DNA of 64,000 nt from Neobacillus niacini (GTDB taxonomy: Bacteria > Bacillota > Bacilli > Bacillales > Cytobacillaceae): NCBI RefSeq assembly GCF_023715415.1, contig NZ_JAMBOB010000004.1, positions 62,001-126,000 on the forward strand, given 5' to 3'. Numbering within the stretch: position 1 is the stretch's first letter; every line of letters starts with the position of its first letter. The notes beneath the pieces are model-generated. The model had not been told where the DNA came from, ran no database searches, and saw only the letters and a list, made by a program, of their open reading frames with translations. Below are positions 35,104 to 44,295 of the stretch, piece after piece. A program made the translations under genes and the position numbers.

Positions 35104-35866
35104 ACGGCTCCCATTGATCTAATGAATCAATGGCATAAGTTGGTTTGCGGTCATAACCAGCTAGTAATTCCTTCGTTGTAACACCAGTGTGAACTAATAG
35201 CGTATCAAGCCCCGCATTCATCCCTGCTAGAATATCGGTATCATAATAATCGCCCACCATTAAGGTTTCGTCTTTAGAAGTTCCCAAAACCTTTAGTGCC
35301 TGCTCCATAATAATTGATTCGGGCTTCCCAATAAAGATTGGATTAGTTTGAGTGGATACGGCAATCACAGATGTAAGCGAACCATTTCCAGGGATTAACC
35401 CCCTTTCTGTTGGTATTGCAATATCTCCGTTTGTTGAGATAAAGATTGCACCATTACGGACTGCAAGGCATGCGATGGTTAATTTTTCGTAGCTAATTTC
35501 GCGGTCTATCCCAATGACAACATATTCGGCATTTTCACCAGCAAAGGTAAACCTTTTTTCCTCTAAAGCCGTACGTATACCTTCTTCCCCTATTACAAAA
35601 ACGGACGCATCCCTCTTTTGGTCATAGATATAATTAGCGGTTGCCTGACTTGTGGTAAAGACAAGCTCTTCTTCTGCAGGGATATCAAAGTCCCTTAACT
35701 TTTTTGCAACTTGGGCTGGTGTTCGTGATGAATTATTGGTTACAAATAAATACGGAATCTCTGCATCCCTTAATTTTTTCACAAAATCTCCTGCCGCTTC
35801 AATTTTTTCTGACCCTTTATACATCGTTCCATCAAGATCAATTAAATAACCTTTATACTTTTTCAT
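35102..35866 (-). CDS. yutF: HAD-superfamily phosphatase YutF (NagD-like)
   Basis: A 254-residue class IIA HAD phosphatase. LIDLDGTMYKGSE gives the nucleophile Asp10 and Asp12, VTNNSSRTP motif II, GKPESIIMEQAL motif III and MVGDYYDTDILAG motif IV; the C2 cap lies between. Family members hydrolyse nucleotides or sugar phosphates; YutF substrates have been reported as broad in B. subtilis, and nothing here narrows them. ATG follows AGGAGTG. Convergent with yutG. Confidence 0.92.
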   Translation of the reverse strand: MKKYKGYLIDLDGTMYKGSEKIEAAGDFVKKLRDAEIPYLFVTNNSSRTPAQVAKKLRDFDIPAEEELVFTTSQATANYIYDQKRDASVFVIGEEGIRTALEEKRFTFAGENAEYVVIGIDREISYEKLTIACLAVRNGAIFISTNGDIAIPTERGLIPGNGSLTSVIAVSTQTNPIFIGKPESIIMEQALKVLGTSKDETLMVGDYYDTDILAGMNAGLDTLLVHTGVTTKELLAGYDRKPTYAIDSLDQWEP

Positions 35867-35901
35867 GTGAAATCACTCCTATATGTATCATAGACATAAG
35901 C

Positions 35902-35923
35902 AAAAAGGACCGCAAATGCGGTC
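35902..35923 (-). terminator. Terminator of yutE
   Basis: GACCGCA and TGCGGTC pair around TT, followed on the minus strand by CTTTTTG. Confidence 0.65.
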
Positions 35924-35935
35924 ATGGATTTATGA

Positions 35936-36370
35936 TTAATTAAATGCTGATACTGGGCCAAGTTCATTCTGTAGGTAGTCCCGGACATTTTTCGGAAATA
36001 AAACTAATGTTTTTAGATGGGAGGAGAACTGTTTATGAAGCTCACTATGATTAATCTCCGTATACAGCTGGACGAGAACCTTTCGATGCTGAATTAGAGT
36101 TTTTAAGCTATTACCTGTTTGGGCACTAACAACCTTTTCATCGATTAATATATCAATAATATCGTCATAACTGCCAGGGTCTCTCATAATAAACCCGTCT
36201 ATCATTGCGTTACCCGCATCTAAAACCGATTCAATCATGAGATGCGTAATCCGTTCCAAAGCTGCTTTTTCTATTCTAGTTGACCATTGATCCTGACTAG
36301 AAAATAGACTGATTTGCTCTTCTAGAAAAACCAAAGTTGTCTCTAACTTATCACGGTCTACAAAATACAT
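35936..36370 (-). CDS. yutE: YutE, DUF86/HepT-like protein
   Basis: A 144-residue helical protein of the HepT-like (DUF86) family. It starts MYFVDRDKLETTLVFLEEQI; I use this ATG since it matches the YutE start, with GAGG eleven bases ahead. HepT toxins keep the RNase motif RX4-6HXY; here the matching stretch reads RKVLVQLY, with Gln where His is expected. No MntA-type nucleotidyltransferase antitoxin lies beside it. Likely a non-toxic relative. It lies 31 bp after the EAL gene. Confidence 0.85.
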   Translation of the reverse strand: MYFVDRDKLETTLVFLEEQISLFSSQDQWSTRIEKAALERITHLMIESVLDAGNAMIDGFIMRDPGSYDDIIDILIDEKVVSAQTGNSLKTLIQHRKVLVQLYTEINHSELHKQFSSHLKTLVLFPKNVRDYLQNELGPVSAFN

Positions 36371-36400
36371 GTCATCCACTTCCTCTATAATAATCAATAC

Positions 36401-37702
36401 CTAAGTTGCAATTTCCTCATAAAACCTTGTTGGACGTGCATAATAATTACCCTGTGCAAGGTCAACATTATTTCTTGTTAGAACGGAAGCCTCTTCTTGG
36501 TTTTCAATCCCCTCCGCCACAACTAATGAGCCAGCTTCCCTGGCAACAAGGAGCAACCCTTTTAACATTGACTCTTTGACCGAGTTTTTATCGATATTTT
36601 CAATGACAGAACGATCAATTTTAATGATGTCAGGCATAAGTTCAGTAATCGTATTTAAGCTAGAATAGCCTGCTCCCGTGTCATCCACCGCAATCCTAAA
36701 ACCCATTAATCGCAAAACATTAATATTAAAGGCAAAGTTTTTCAAACCCTCGATTGAATCACGTTCAGTCACTTCAAAGGTAATCTGTTTCGGTGAAATG
36801 CCTCTATACTTCTGTAACAACTTTTTTATATCACTGGTAAATCTAATATTCCCTAGAGTTAAGGGCGTACAATTAACAAAAACATCTTGACGGCAACGGG
36901 ATGCTTTTACTTGCTGTAGCATTTTTTCCAATACAATCATTTCTAATTCATACAACCGGCCAGTTTGCCTTGCAACAGAAAAGAGCTGTAACGGAGCTTC
37001 TAAACCAGTCCCTTTTGGTCCACGAGTAAGCAGTTCCCAAGCCCGTATCTCACCTGTTGCCACATCAATAATAGGCTGGGCAAATAATGTAATATTCTTC
37101 TTTGTAATAATTTTGTTAATGGCTAACAGCATTTCATTGATTTCCAGCTGTTCTCGCTTCTCTGCTATACCAACGGCTTGTCTGTGTGCCCTTAATATGG
37201 AGTCTTGGATAGAATAGTCATATTTATCGACGAACATATATCCTTCTTCAAAAGTCGGATACACATTAGGGTAAAGTTTAATGAACCTTTGTGCCACTAC
37301 TTCTGTTATCTTCTTCATCATTAGGTCAATATTAGAAATTGAATGGCGATCATGATCAACCGTAATTAACAGCGTGATGCCTTCCCCATAATAATCATGG
37401 AGGGCAATTACTTCCTTGGAGTTAACCTCTTGTTCTATGACGATTTGAAAAATCTTCTTCATCGTTTTTATTAATTTGGACTGCTGCCGGACTTCAGTTT
37501 GTTCCATGATATCCTTTTGGTTTTTTAATTTGAAAACAATTACTACTACCTCATGCCCCGCACGAAAAGCGTTACTAACACCTTCTATCAAAGGATTGCG
37601 CAAGGTAAATTGTGGTGGGTAATAGCGGATGGACGAAAGAGGCAGAATGATCTTTCCCCATTGGATTACATTCTTAACTTTATTCATGTAACGGCAGTCC
37701 AT
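36401..37702 (-). CDS. EAL-domain protein, probable c-di-GMP phosphodiesterase
   Basis: A 433-residue soluble protein. Residues about 30-190 resemble a degenerate GGDEF domain (HDYYGEGITLLI where GGDEF should be). The EAL domain follows: AWELLTRG (catalytic Glu), VNCTPLTL (Asn), FEVTERD (Glu), AVDDTGAGY (Asp-Asp), IIKIDRS (Lys), VAEGIEN (Glu) and LAQGNYYARP (Gln). All metal and general-base residues look intact, so it should hydrolyse c-di-GMP. ATG at 37702 has GAGAGGG nine bases ahead. yutE follows 30 bp downstream. Confidence 0.87.
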   Translation of the reverse strand: MDCRYMNKVKNVIQWGKIILPLSSIRYYPPQFTLRNPLIEGVSNAFRAGHEVVVIVFKLKNQKDIMEQTEVRQQSKLIKTMKKIFQIVIEQEVNSKEVIALHDYYGEGITLLITVDHDRHSISNIDLMMKKITEVVAQRFIKLYPNVYPTFEEGYMFVDKYDYSIQDSILRAHRQAVGIAEKREQLEINEMLLAINKIITKKNITLFAQPIIDVATGEIRAWELLTRGPKGTGLEAPLQLFSVARQTGRLYELEMIVLEKMLQQVKASRCRQDVFVNCTPLTLGNIRFTSDIKKLLQKYRGISPKQITFEVTERDSIEGLKNFAFNINVLRLMGFRIAVDDTGAGYSSLNTITELMPDIIKIDRSVIENIDKNSVKESMLKGLLLVAREAGSLVVAEGIENQEEASVLTRNNVDLAQGNYYARPTRFYEEIAT

Positions 37703-37889
37703 GGATTCCATCCCTCTCAAAAAGCAACATACGACAATATTAAATATATTGTAACACAATTTGACAGAATCCGGTTTTTCATTTAGTAAATTTTTAACAA
37801 TATTCGATTAACTCCCAAAGTTCCCTCCACGACTCATTATTTGGTAATATAAAGAGGATGGAGAATTTACTTAAAGGAGCACAGAACAC

Positions 37890-38156
37890 ATGAAAGAACG
37901 TTTTTTCTTATACGATGATACAGAGGATACAAAAACAAGATTTGTCAGCTTTGTCGGTGACAACCAACGCTTTGATTTGGCAATTGTTAAAACCGATCGT
38001 CATTTTGGGAAACATCTTGTACTTGATTTACAAGGGAGTCGCTTTGCGATTATTGGTGAAGACGACTTAAAAGAGGAAGGGTATTTAGAATACGCTTTTC
38101 AATTAAACGAAGAGGATGCAGAAGAATTACGTTCCTTTTTGTTAGAATTACTATAA
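37890..38156 (+). CDS. DUF3055 family protein
   Basis: An 88-residue soluble, acidic protein beginning MKERFFLYDDTEDTKTRFV. Strands (LVLDLQGSRFAIIGEDDL) and an acidic C-terminal helix follow. The pattern fits DUF3055 as I recall it. ATG follows AAAGGAG. The DUF3905 gene lies 44 bp downstream on the same strand. Function unknown. Confidence 0.8.
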   Translation: MKERFFLYDDTEDTKTRFVSFVGDNQRFDLAIVKTDRHFGKHLVLDLQGSRFAIIGEDDLKEEGYLEYAFQLNEEDAEELRSFLLELL

Positions 38157-38200
38157 TTTTTTATCACTGCCGTTACATACTATTAAAAAGGAGTGGTAGT

Positions 38201-38485
38201 ATGTCCGAAGAAAAGAAGAGAAGCTATTTTGATCTTTCAAATGTTGAAAAACAAAAAAACTTCCTAACTGCAGAGGAATTCCCTGAAGGTCCTTTTGGTT
38301 CACCAATAGGAAAAGACAAGCCTGTTGAAAATAAAAGTACTCCCTGGCAGGAAGGACAGCGTTATTATAGTAACTTCAATTACGAGGATAAAACGTTTCA
38401 TCAAAACATTCCGCGACAAATGGATGGGGCTCATCCTACACACGATGACCCAAACACTGATGAGCAGCCTCCTTATACCCAATAA
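38201..38485 (+). CDS. DUF3905-like hydrophilic protein
   Basis: A 94-residue, Pro/Asn/Asp-rich protein. PWQEGQRYYSNFNYEDKTFH and PRQMDGAHPTHDDPNTDE are the conserved phrases; the second resembles other small Bacillus sporulation proteins. No membrane segment. ATG follows AAGGAGTGG. Family number is from memory. Ends at a strong terminator. Confidence 0.72.
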   Translation: MSEEKKRSYFDLSNVEKQKNFLTAEEFPEGPFGSPIGKDKPVENKSTPWQEGQRYYSNFNYEDKTFHQNIPRQMDGAHPTHDDPNTDEQPPYTQ

Positions 38486-38486
38486 G

Positions 38487-38514
38487 AAAACCCGCCACAA
38501 AGGCGGGCTTTCTT
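38487..38514 (+). terminator. Terminator of the DUF3905-like gene
   Basis: ACCCGCC and GGCGGGC(T) form a GC-rich stem around ACAAA; TTTCTTATTTTTT follows. Confidence 0.8.
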
Positions 38515-38788
38515 ATTTTTTTACCTTTTTCAAGACAAAATAGGCACAGCCAAAATTACAGTATTCATACAAATATTCACTCAATGTACTGATTTTGGTA
38601 TCAAAGGTAGCTTTTTGATTCTGATCTTCAAAAAAGCCTTTTAACCGGAGCTGCCCATATCCCCAATCCCCGACAATATAATCATATCTCGATAATATAT
38701 CACTATATCTCGCCTTTAAGGCTTCCTCATTGAAGGCCTCTCTGTGTTCCTGCACGATTTCATAGGTGGAGCCATTAATACTGATCAT
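38513..38788 (-). CDS. yutD: YutD family protein (DUF1027)
   Basis: A 91-residue protein. YDYIVGDWGYGQLRLKGFF and EYCNFGCAYFVLKKVKK are the DUF1027/YutD signature. Two cysteines (CNFGC) near the C-terminus are conserved. Cytosolic. B. subtilis yutD lies in the same block; function not settled. It converges on the DUF3905-like gene and diverges from yutC. Confidence 0.92.
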   Translation of the reverse strand: MISINGSTYEIVQEHREAFNEEALKARYSDILSRYDYIVGDWGYGQLRLKGFFEDQNQKATFDTKISTLSEYLYEYCNFGCAYFVLKKVKK

Positions 38789-38902
38789 GTAATCACCTCA
38801 AATTTTACCAGTCAATCTTTCTTTCATTATAACCGATTCACCATCAATTACTAAGAAAAAAAATCAGTTATTTGGCTATTCTAAAAAAAGGAGGTGCTTT
38901 AA

Positions 38903-39541
38903 ATGAAAAATTGGTCGATACTTATTGGTTTTTGTTTACTCCTGAGCGCAGCTGGCTGCTCAAAGGATATGGCGGGTCGTGACGTTTATGAAGAAAGCGG
39001 AGATACCATAAATGTCAATAATAAAAGAGAAGAACTGTACAATGAAGGCGGTGGCCAAGGCGTTCGAAAGGTAAGCGATAATTATGGCTTTGTCCGTCAT
39101 CAAAAAAGTCCTATCCAGGGAGACCGGGGTGGAACACAACACTATTCCGCGATTGATCGTGAACAAGTAGCAAATATTATTAGCCAGCTAAGTACAGATA
39201 TTCCAAATGTGAATGACGTAGCCACGTTGGTAACCGACCAGGAGGTTCTTGTTTCCTATAGTACAGATTCCAAGGACCGTAATCATACTGCAGACCAAGT
39301 TAAAAGAACAGCCATGTCTGTTGTCCCAAGATATTACCATGTCTATGTTTCAGATAATAAAAATTTAATGCGTGATGTGGAAAATCTCGCAAATTTAGAC
39401 TCAACAAGCAGAAATGCAAGAAATTTGGTTAATGGGTTAGTTAAACAAATGAAGAAATCACCACAAGGAAATCGAATGAGTGATAGTGAAGATGAAAATG
39501 GAGCAACAAAAGAGGATGGAATGAATACGAAAAATAGATAA
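38903..39541 (+). CDS. yutC: YhcN/YlaJ-family sporulation lipoprotein YutC
   Basis: A 212-residue lipoprotein with signal peptide and lipobox SAAGC (Cys19). The mature part has HYSAIDREQVANIISQL, VATLVTDQEVLVSY and PRYYHVYVSDN, which match the YhcN/YlaJ spore lipoprotein domain. The C-terminus is charged and low in complexity. ATG follows AAAGGAGGTG. Such proteins sit in the forespore inner membrane; role in germination or dormancy is inferred from family. Confidence 0.87.
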   Translation: MKNWSILIGFCLLLSAAGCSKDMAGRDVYEESGDTINVNNKREELYNEGGGQGVRKVSDNYGFVRHQKSPIQGDRGGTQHYSAIDREQVANIISQLSTDIPNVNDVATLVTDQEVLVSYSTDSKDRNHTADQVKRTAMSVVPRYYHVYVSDNKNLMRDVENLANLDSTSRNARNLVNGLVKQMKKSPQGNRMSDSEDENGATKEDGMNTKNR

Positions 39542-39545
39542 AAAA

Positions 39546-39576
39546 TGAGAGTTCAGCCGATAGACTGAACTCTTTT
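39546..39576. terminator. Bidirectional terminator between yutC and lipA
   Basis: AGAGTTCAG and CTGAACTCT form a perfect 9-bp stem around CCGATAGA; TTTTTTA follows on the plus strand. Confidence 0.82.
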
Positions 39577-39585
39577 TTATATTTA

Positions 39586-40503
39586 TTACGCTTCCTTGGC
39601 TTCGGTTTCGCCTTGTAGTTGTTTATGCTTTGCTGCTGCATTAACTTGTTCGTCTGCGTGGTAAGATGAACGAACTAACGGCCCAGCTTCACAGTGACTA
39701 AATCCTTTTGTGAGAGCAATTTCACGTAACTCAGCAAATTCATCTGGATGATAGTATTTTTCTACCTTTAAGTGACTCTTAGATGGCTGCAGGTACTGAC
39801 CTATCGTCATAATATCCACATTATTTGCTCTGAGGTCGTCCATTACCTCGATAATTTCTTCTTTTGTTTCACCTAGGCCGACCATTAAACTAGATTTGGT
39901 TGGAATAGTTGGCTGCATTTCTTTCGCTCTTCCTAAAAACTCAAGTGAGCGGTCATATTTTGCTCTTGCCCTAACTCTCGGTGTTAATCTTTTCACAGTT
40001 TCAATATTATGATTTAATATGTCGGGTTTTGCATCCATTAGCAGAGCTAAATTTTCTTCCTTACCGCCCATATCTGATGGAAGAACTTCAATGCTTGTAA
40101 ATGGGTTCTTTCTTCTTATCGCTCTAACCGTTTCCGCAAATACAGCTGCACCACCATCTTTTAAATCGTCCCGTGCTACCGCCGTTACCACGACATGCTT
40201 TAAGTTCATTAATTGCACGGAGTCCGCTACACGTTCTGGCTCTTGCAAATCTAATTCTGTTGGTAATCCTGTTTTAACCGCACAGAATCGGCATGCACGT
40301 GTACAAGTATCACCGAGAATCATAAAGGTAGCTGTTCTTCTTTCCGCCCAGCATTCGTGAATATTAGGGCATCGCGCTTCTTCACATACAGTATGTAGAT
40401 TTTTTTCACGCATCATCTTTTTCAAGCCTGTATAGTGCTCATTCGTATTTAATTTTATTTTCAACCATTCCGGTTTTCTTAAGTATTCTGCATTTCTGCT
40501 CAC
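39586..40503 (-). CDS. lipA: Lipoyl synthase
   Basis: A 305-residue radical-SAM enzyme that inserts two sulfurs into octanoyl groups on E2 and GcvH proteins. [12 protein letters not shown] binds the auxiliary 4Fe-4S cluster, CTRACRFC the SAM cluster, and the conserved C-terminal RSSYHADEQ supplies the Ser ligand. GTG at 40503 has GGGGTGG upstream at close spacing. It depends on the Suf system and serves gcvH, both in this window. The C-terminal 15-residue tail ([14 protein letters not shown]) is not conserved. Confidence 0.96.
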   Translation of the reverse strand: MSRNAEYLRKPEWLKIKLNTNEHYTGLKKMMREKNLHTVCEEARCPNIHECWAERRTATFMILGDTCTRACRFCAVKTGLPTELDLQEPERVADSVQLMNLKHVVVTAVARDDLKDGGAAVFAETVRAIRRKNPFTSIEVLPSDMGGKEENLALLMDAKPDILNHNIETVKRLTPRVRARAKYDRSLEFLGRAKEMQPTIPTKSSLMVGLGETKEEIIEVMDDLRANNVDIMTIGQYLQPSKSHLKVEKYYHPDEFAELREIALTKGFSHCEAGPLVRSSYHADEQVNAAAKHKQLQGETEAKEA

Positions 40504-40678
40504 TATTTCCACCCCTATAAATGAGTTTGCTCCTAGTCACTTTACCATACTTTTTGTAACAACAACAAGCAGACCAACTCTGTAAACCGTGTAAACCACT
40601 ATTTCCAATTATTGACCATTATGAAATAGCTTAGAAATCATAAACTAAAAACGTACAATAATCGGAAGGAGGATTCCT

Positions 40679-41671
40679 GTGCGGGCATTTCTGATAATTG
40701 GAACTTTCCTCTTATTAATGAGCAGCATATCTCCCAGGGATGCTCATGCAAATGGTCCTGATGAGTATCAGGAAAGAATGAAGCTATACAAGAAGGTGGA
40801 AACAGTCACACAAATTCCTTGGTATTATTTAGCAGCTATTGATCAATACGAAAGGAATATCCGTGCGGTGCGTAAAGACCTACCAAAAGCGGAAAGTGTG
40901 ATTGGCATCTATTTTACTCCAGAGAAATGGGCTGGACCAACCAATCCAAATCCTTCTGAAGAAAACCCTGCAATTATCCAATTTTTTAGTGGTATGGGTG
41001 TGGACGGGGATGGAGATGGTAAAGCCAGTTTGAAGAGCGACGAAGATGTCTTATATTCTTTTGCCAATTATCTTCTATCGTATGGAACAGACCATGATAA
41101 TATAAAAATCGGTTTATGGGATTATTATCATCGTGATAAAACAGTTGGCATTATTGCTGACAAGGCAAAAGTGTACCGGCATTTCGGCCGGTTAGAATTA
41201 GATAAACATGTCTTTCCACTGCCATTACGAAGCAATCATAGCTATCGCAGTACCTGGGGCGATGCAAGAGGCTGGGGCGGCAGAAGAATGCATGAAGGTA
41301 CCGACATTTTTGCTGGCTATGGGGTTCCTGTGCGTGCTACTAACTACGGCATAGTAGAAATGAAGGGTTGGAATAAGTTCGGCGGCTGGAGAGTTGGCAT
41401 TCGTGACATTAATAACACGTATCATTATTTTGCTCATCTTAGCGGTTTTGCTAAAGATTTAAAAGTTGGCCAAATCGTTGAACCAGGAACGTTAATTGGC
41501 GGTGTAGGCAGTTCTGGGTATGGGCCTCCTGGGACATCAGGCAAATTCCCTCCTCACCTTCACTATGGAATGTACAAAGATAATGGCTATACAGAATGGT
41601 CTTTTGACCCCACACCACATTTAAGATTGTGGAAACAGCAGGAAAGACAAGCATTAAAGAATAGTAAGTAG
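40679..41671 (+). CDS. lytH: LytH-type sporulation M23 endopeptidase
   Basis: A 330-residue exported protein. A signal peptide covers residues 1-24 (FLIIGTFLLLMSSI ... AHA). A helical domain to about residue 180 precedes an M23/LytM zinc domain: MHEGTDIFAGYG (His and Asp ligands) and PPHLHYG (HxH). Known LytH cleaves L-Ala-D-Glu side chains in spore cortex precursor peptidoglycan. GTG start follows AAGGAGG. It lies divergent to lipA and convergent to yunB. Confidence 0.93.
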   Translation: MRAFLIIGTFLLLMSSISPRDAHANGPDEYQERMKLYKKVETVTQIPWYYLAAIDQYERNIRAVRKDLPKAESVIGIYFTPEKWAGPTNPNPSEENPAIIQFFSGMGVDGDGDGKASLKSDEDVLYSFANYLLSYGTDHDNIKIGLWDYYHRDKTVGIIADKAKVYRHFGRLELDKHVFPLPLRSNHSYRSTWGDARGWGGRRMHEGTDIFAGYGVPVRATNYGIVEMKGWNKFGGWRVGIRDINNTYHYFAHLSGFAKDLKVGQIVEPGTLIGGVGSSGYGPPGTSGKFPPHLHYGMYKDNGYTEWSFDPTPHLRLWKQQERQALKNSK

Positions 41672-41673
41672 GA

Positions 41674-41705
41674 TGGACTGTCTCTTGCGACAGTCCTTTT
41701 AATTT
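41674..41705 (+). terminator. Terminator of lytH
   Basis: GGACTGTC and GACAGTCC form a perfect 8-bp stem around TCTTGC; TTTTAATTTT follows. Confidence 0.8.
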
Positions 41706-42454
41706 TCTCGCTGAGGTATCTGGATTGATGGTGTAATTCCATTACCACCATTATTATAAAATTGTGGCACTTCTCCCTGTATTAATCTTCCACCCACTGG
41801 AATATTCTGTTCTAACTTTGTAATTTCCGTTGCAAACGGGGTAATGATTTGCACAGAAACCTCTAAATGAATTGCTACATCAATCCATGTATTATTAATT
41901 CCCATCGGTTTAGGATTAATTTTCACATCTGGTCGTACTTCACCAATTGCATGAAACCTTACAGGTATTTTTGGGCCTAGATTTCCGAGCAAAGCCATAT
42001 TCGTTGCTTGACCAAGCGGGACATTCCAAACAATTCCATCCTGCTTCTCTGTATTTACCTCAATATCCACATCCGTTAATTTCTCTAAGGATTCTAGGTC
42101 ACCTTTTTCTGCAGCATTTAAGTTTTTCTGTATTTCATTGGTGATTTCTGATAGCTTCTGGTTTATCACTTCTGTTTTTAAACTAGCGCTTGGCTGTGCG
42201 CCATTTTGACCAGCTTCAACGGCAATAACATCCCCTACTTCTACCGTTTTTTTGTTAATCGCCTTATTGATGACCTGTGAGGCAATTTGTTTTGTTTTCG
42301 ATTCCGCATATCTCATCAGGGAAGGCTCAATCCCCTTGTTAACCATCCATATACCCAATGCTGTAGACAAAAGAAAAAAAACAAACGATAATAACATAAC
42401 GTATCGGAAAGGTAACGGTCCTCGTTTCCTGGGACGTACACGAAACTTTGCCAA
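41699..42454 (-). CDS. yunB: Sporulation protein YunB
   Basis: A 251-residue protein with a basic N-terminus and one membrane helix (YVMLLSFVFFLLSTALGIWMV), then an outside domain. ASQVINKAINKKT and VPLGQATNMALLGNLGPKIPV are YunB core phrases. TTG start after GGGGGG. In B. subtilis it is made under SigE and needed for normal spore formation. A C-terminal tail of about 30 residues (NNGGNGITPSIQI) is hydrophilic. Confidence 0.9.
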   Translation of the reverse strand: MAKFRVRPRKRGPLPFRYVMLLSFVFFLLSTALGIWMVNKGIEPSLMRYAESKTKQIASQVINKAINKKTVEVGDVIAVEAGQNGAQPSASLKTEVINQKLSEITNEIQKNLNAAEKGDLESLEKLTDVDIEVNTEKQDGIVWNVPLGQATNMALLGNLGPKIPVRFHAIGEVRPDVKINPKPMGINNTWIDVAIHLEVSVQIITPFATEITKLEQNIPVGGRLIQGEVPQFYNNGGNGITPSIQIPQREN

Positions 42455-42530
42455 AATAATCCCCCCTTACATGCTATATGTATGCATGAAAGAGATGAAC
42501 TAGCCTATAAATTTATGAGAGGTAGCATTA

Positions 42531-42562
42531 GAAAAAGCCTGCACAAACTGTGCAAGCTTTTA
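42531..42562 (-). terminator. Terminator of yunC
   Basis: AGCTTGCACA and TGTGCAGGCT pair (one G-T pair) around GTT; TTTTTCT follows on the minus strand. Confidence 0.8.
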
Positions 42563-42862
42563 AATCATTTTTAACAAGGCATCCTTCCCAAGCATTCCTT
42601 TTGTTATTCCTAAGTTTTCTGCCTCGGTTGTTACTGACTCCATTGGTGCATTAAGGAGCTGTTCAATGGTTTTTACTCCTACCGCTCTAGCGGCAACGAT
42701 TTTTCGGTCCTTAAGCCTTTCGTTTAACAAACCGACATCTAAGGCACCGCACATAATATATCCCTTATCATTGCTTACAGTAAGCAATGTTGTTTTTGGT
42801 AGTAAGACAGTAACAGCCAAGAACGTGTGACCATTAATCTCTACCGGTGATAGCTCAATCAA
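42560..42862 (-). CDS. yunC: YunC family protein (DUF1805)
   Basis: A 100-residue protein. FLAVTVLLPKTTLLTV, NDKGYIMCGALDVGLLNERL and AARAVGVKTIEQLL are the DUF1805 core. I chose TTG at 42862 because AAAGGAG lies eight bases ahead and the length equals B. subtilis YunC; the frame stays open upstream through the end of yunD without a better site. Function unknown. It follows yunD by 68 bp. Confidence 0.87.
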   Translation of the reverse strand: MIELSPVEINGHTFLAVTVLLPKTTLLTVSNDKGYIMCGALDVGLLNERLKDRKIVAARAVGVKTIEQLLNAPMESVTTEAENLGITKGMLGKDALLKMI

Positions 42863-42930
42863 TTTACACACTCCTTTCCTCACTAACAATTTATGAAAGT
42901 GAAAGAAAAAGCGTGTATCCTCCTTTAGGA

Positions 42931-44277
42931 CTACTTTTGCAATTTCCATTTTAATAAATCTCGCAAAAACTCAGGAAGGAAGTATTCTTTTTCTTTATTC
43001 GGAAAAACATTTTTAAAAAAGTGTCCAAAGGTAAACATGTCTGGAATAGCAAGAGAGTAGGTTTGATTTAGATCCAGTTCAATACCATTAATATAGATTT
43101 CGTTTTTTTCATTAAAACTAACCCGATCGTACACACTAGCCCCCATTACCTTCCCTCTAAAGCCAAGCCCTATGACATGGCGTTCGGCCCAGTCATCAGA
43201 CTTTGTTTCCATTAATACTTCTTGTAATTCCCTGCCAGTAAGTTGAATTTTACATGGATTGATTGGATGAGGACAAATCGACAGTAAATCATAGGAGGTA
43301 ACACTCCCTGATAACGGACCCAAAATAAGACCTGCGTTAATAAAGGCACAATCCGCATCGCACCATTCTCTCAACGCTTGGCAAAGTATTTGAGACAGCT
43401 CTGTGGCTTGAAAGGGGTCATGGACGTATTCCATAGACAGGTAAGTAACTTTTTGATTTAACAGCTTCTTCCCTTTTCGGTAAAGCTCCTTAGAAATTGC
43501 TTTCTCATCCTCTATAGCCGGGAGCTCCATTACGTTATACAATTTCGCCTGTTTACTGGAAATCTTGTTATCATCTATCTGGAGCGTTACATGGCCGACA
43601 AATCTGCCATGCTTACCAGCTCCAGCAAGTAATGTCTGCCCAACCTGCTTTCCTTCAGGAAGGGTATGATGGGTATGACCGCCAAGAATGACATCTATAT
43701 CTGGATATTCCATAGCAATTCTTTCATCAGGGGTAAGGCCAAGATGGGAGAGCAGAATAATGACATCAGATTGCTCCTTTAATGGTTGTAACCACTTTCC
43801 CAACTCCTCAATCGGCTCAGTCAAATGCCAGCCTAACAGATTATAAAGAACCGAAAAGTAGGCAGTTACACCGATAACACCAATCCGTGTCCCCTGTTTT
43901 GTTTGATAAATTTTATAAGGTTTCAGCCATGTTGGATGCTGATTATTTTTGTCATAGAGATTAGCGACTAAAACATCAAATTTACTTTTGTCATACAGAT
44001 GATTTAGCACTTCATAAGGAAAATTGACTCCTTCATTGTTACCAATGGTCACAGCACTATAGCCGCTTTCATTCAACAATTCTATATTCCCCTGTCCCCC
44101 AGTCCCCTCTGAAAGTGGGTGCCAGCGATCAATAAAGTCACCTATGTCAAAAAGGAAAAAGTCTTCTCCATTTTCTGCATGATGTGTTCTTTGGGTCTTT
44201 AAGAACTGCTGAATTCGCGGCCATCGTTTTAAATGGCTGTGCAGATCATTTGTATGATAGATATGGATCATTTCCAT
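42931..44277 (-). CDS. yunD: Metallophosphoesterase/5'-nucleotidase YunD
   Basis: A 448-residue two-domain enzyme. The N-terminal metallophosphatase has YHTNDLHSH, FDIGDFIDRW, GNNEGVN and LLSHLG with GGHTHH, giving a complete dimetal site. The C-terminal 5'-nucleotidase domain has NAGLILG and ISINP-like PHPINPCKIQLTG. No signal peptide, so cytosolic, unlike many family members. B. subtilis YunD is a UDP-sugar or nucleotide phosphatase candidate; the substrate is not readable. Second gene after yunE, 18 bp apart. Confidence 0.9.
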   Translation of the reverse strand: MEMIHIYHTNDLHSHLKRWPRIQQFLKTQRTHHAENGEDFFLFDIGDFIDRWHPLSEGTGGQGNIELLNESGYSAVTIGNNEGVNFPYEVLNHLYDKSKFDVLVANLYDKNNQHPTWLKPYKIYQTKQGTRIGVIGVTAYFSVLYNLLGWHLTEPIEELGKWLQPLKEQSDVIILLSHLGLTPDERIAMEYPDIDVILGGHTHHTLPEGKQVGQTLLAGAGKHGRFVGHVTLQIDDNKISSKQAKLYNVMELPAIEDEKAISKELYRKGKKLLNQKVTYLSMEYVHDPFQATELSQILCQALREWCDADCAFINAGLILGPLSGSVTSYDLLSICPHPINPCKIQLTGRELQEVLMETKSDDWAERHVIGLGFRGKVMGASVYDRVSFNEKNEIYINGIELDLNQTYSLAIPDMFTFGHFFKNVFPNKEKEYFLPEFLRDLLKWKLQK

Positions 44278-44295
44278 GGATGTTTCGCTTCCTTC

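Noticed and set aside
35936..37702. Toxin-antitoxin pair of yutE with its neighbour
   Set aside because: The neighbour is an EAL protein, not an MntA-type nucleotidyltransferase, and the HepT motif is degenerate.
40019..40360. 113-codon plus-strand ORF
   Set aside because: Shadow of lipA.
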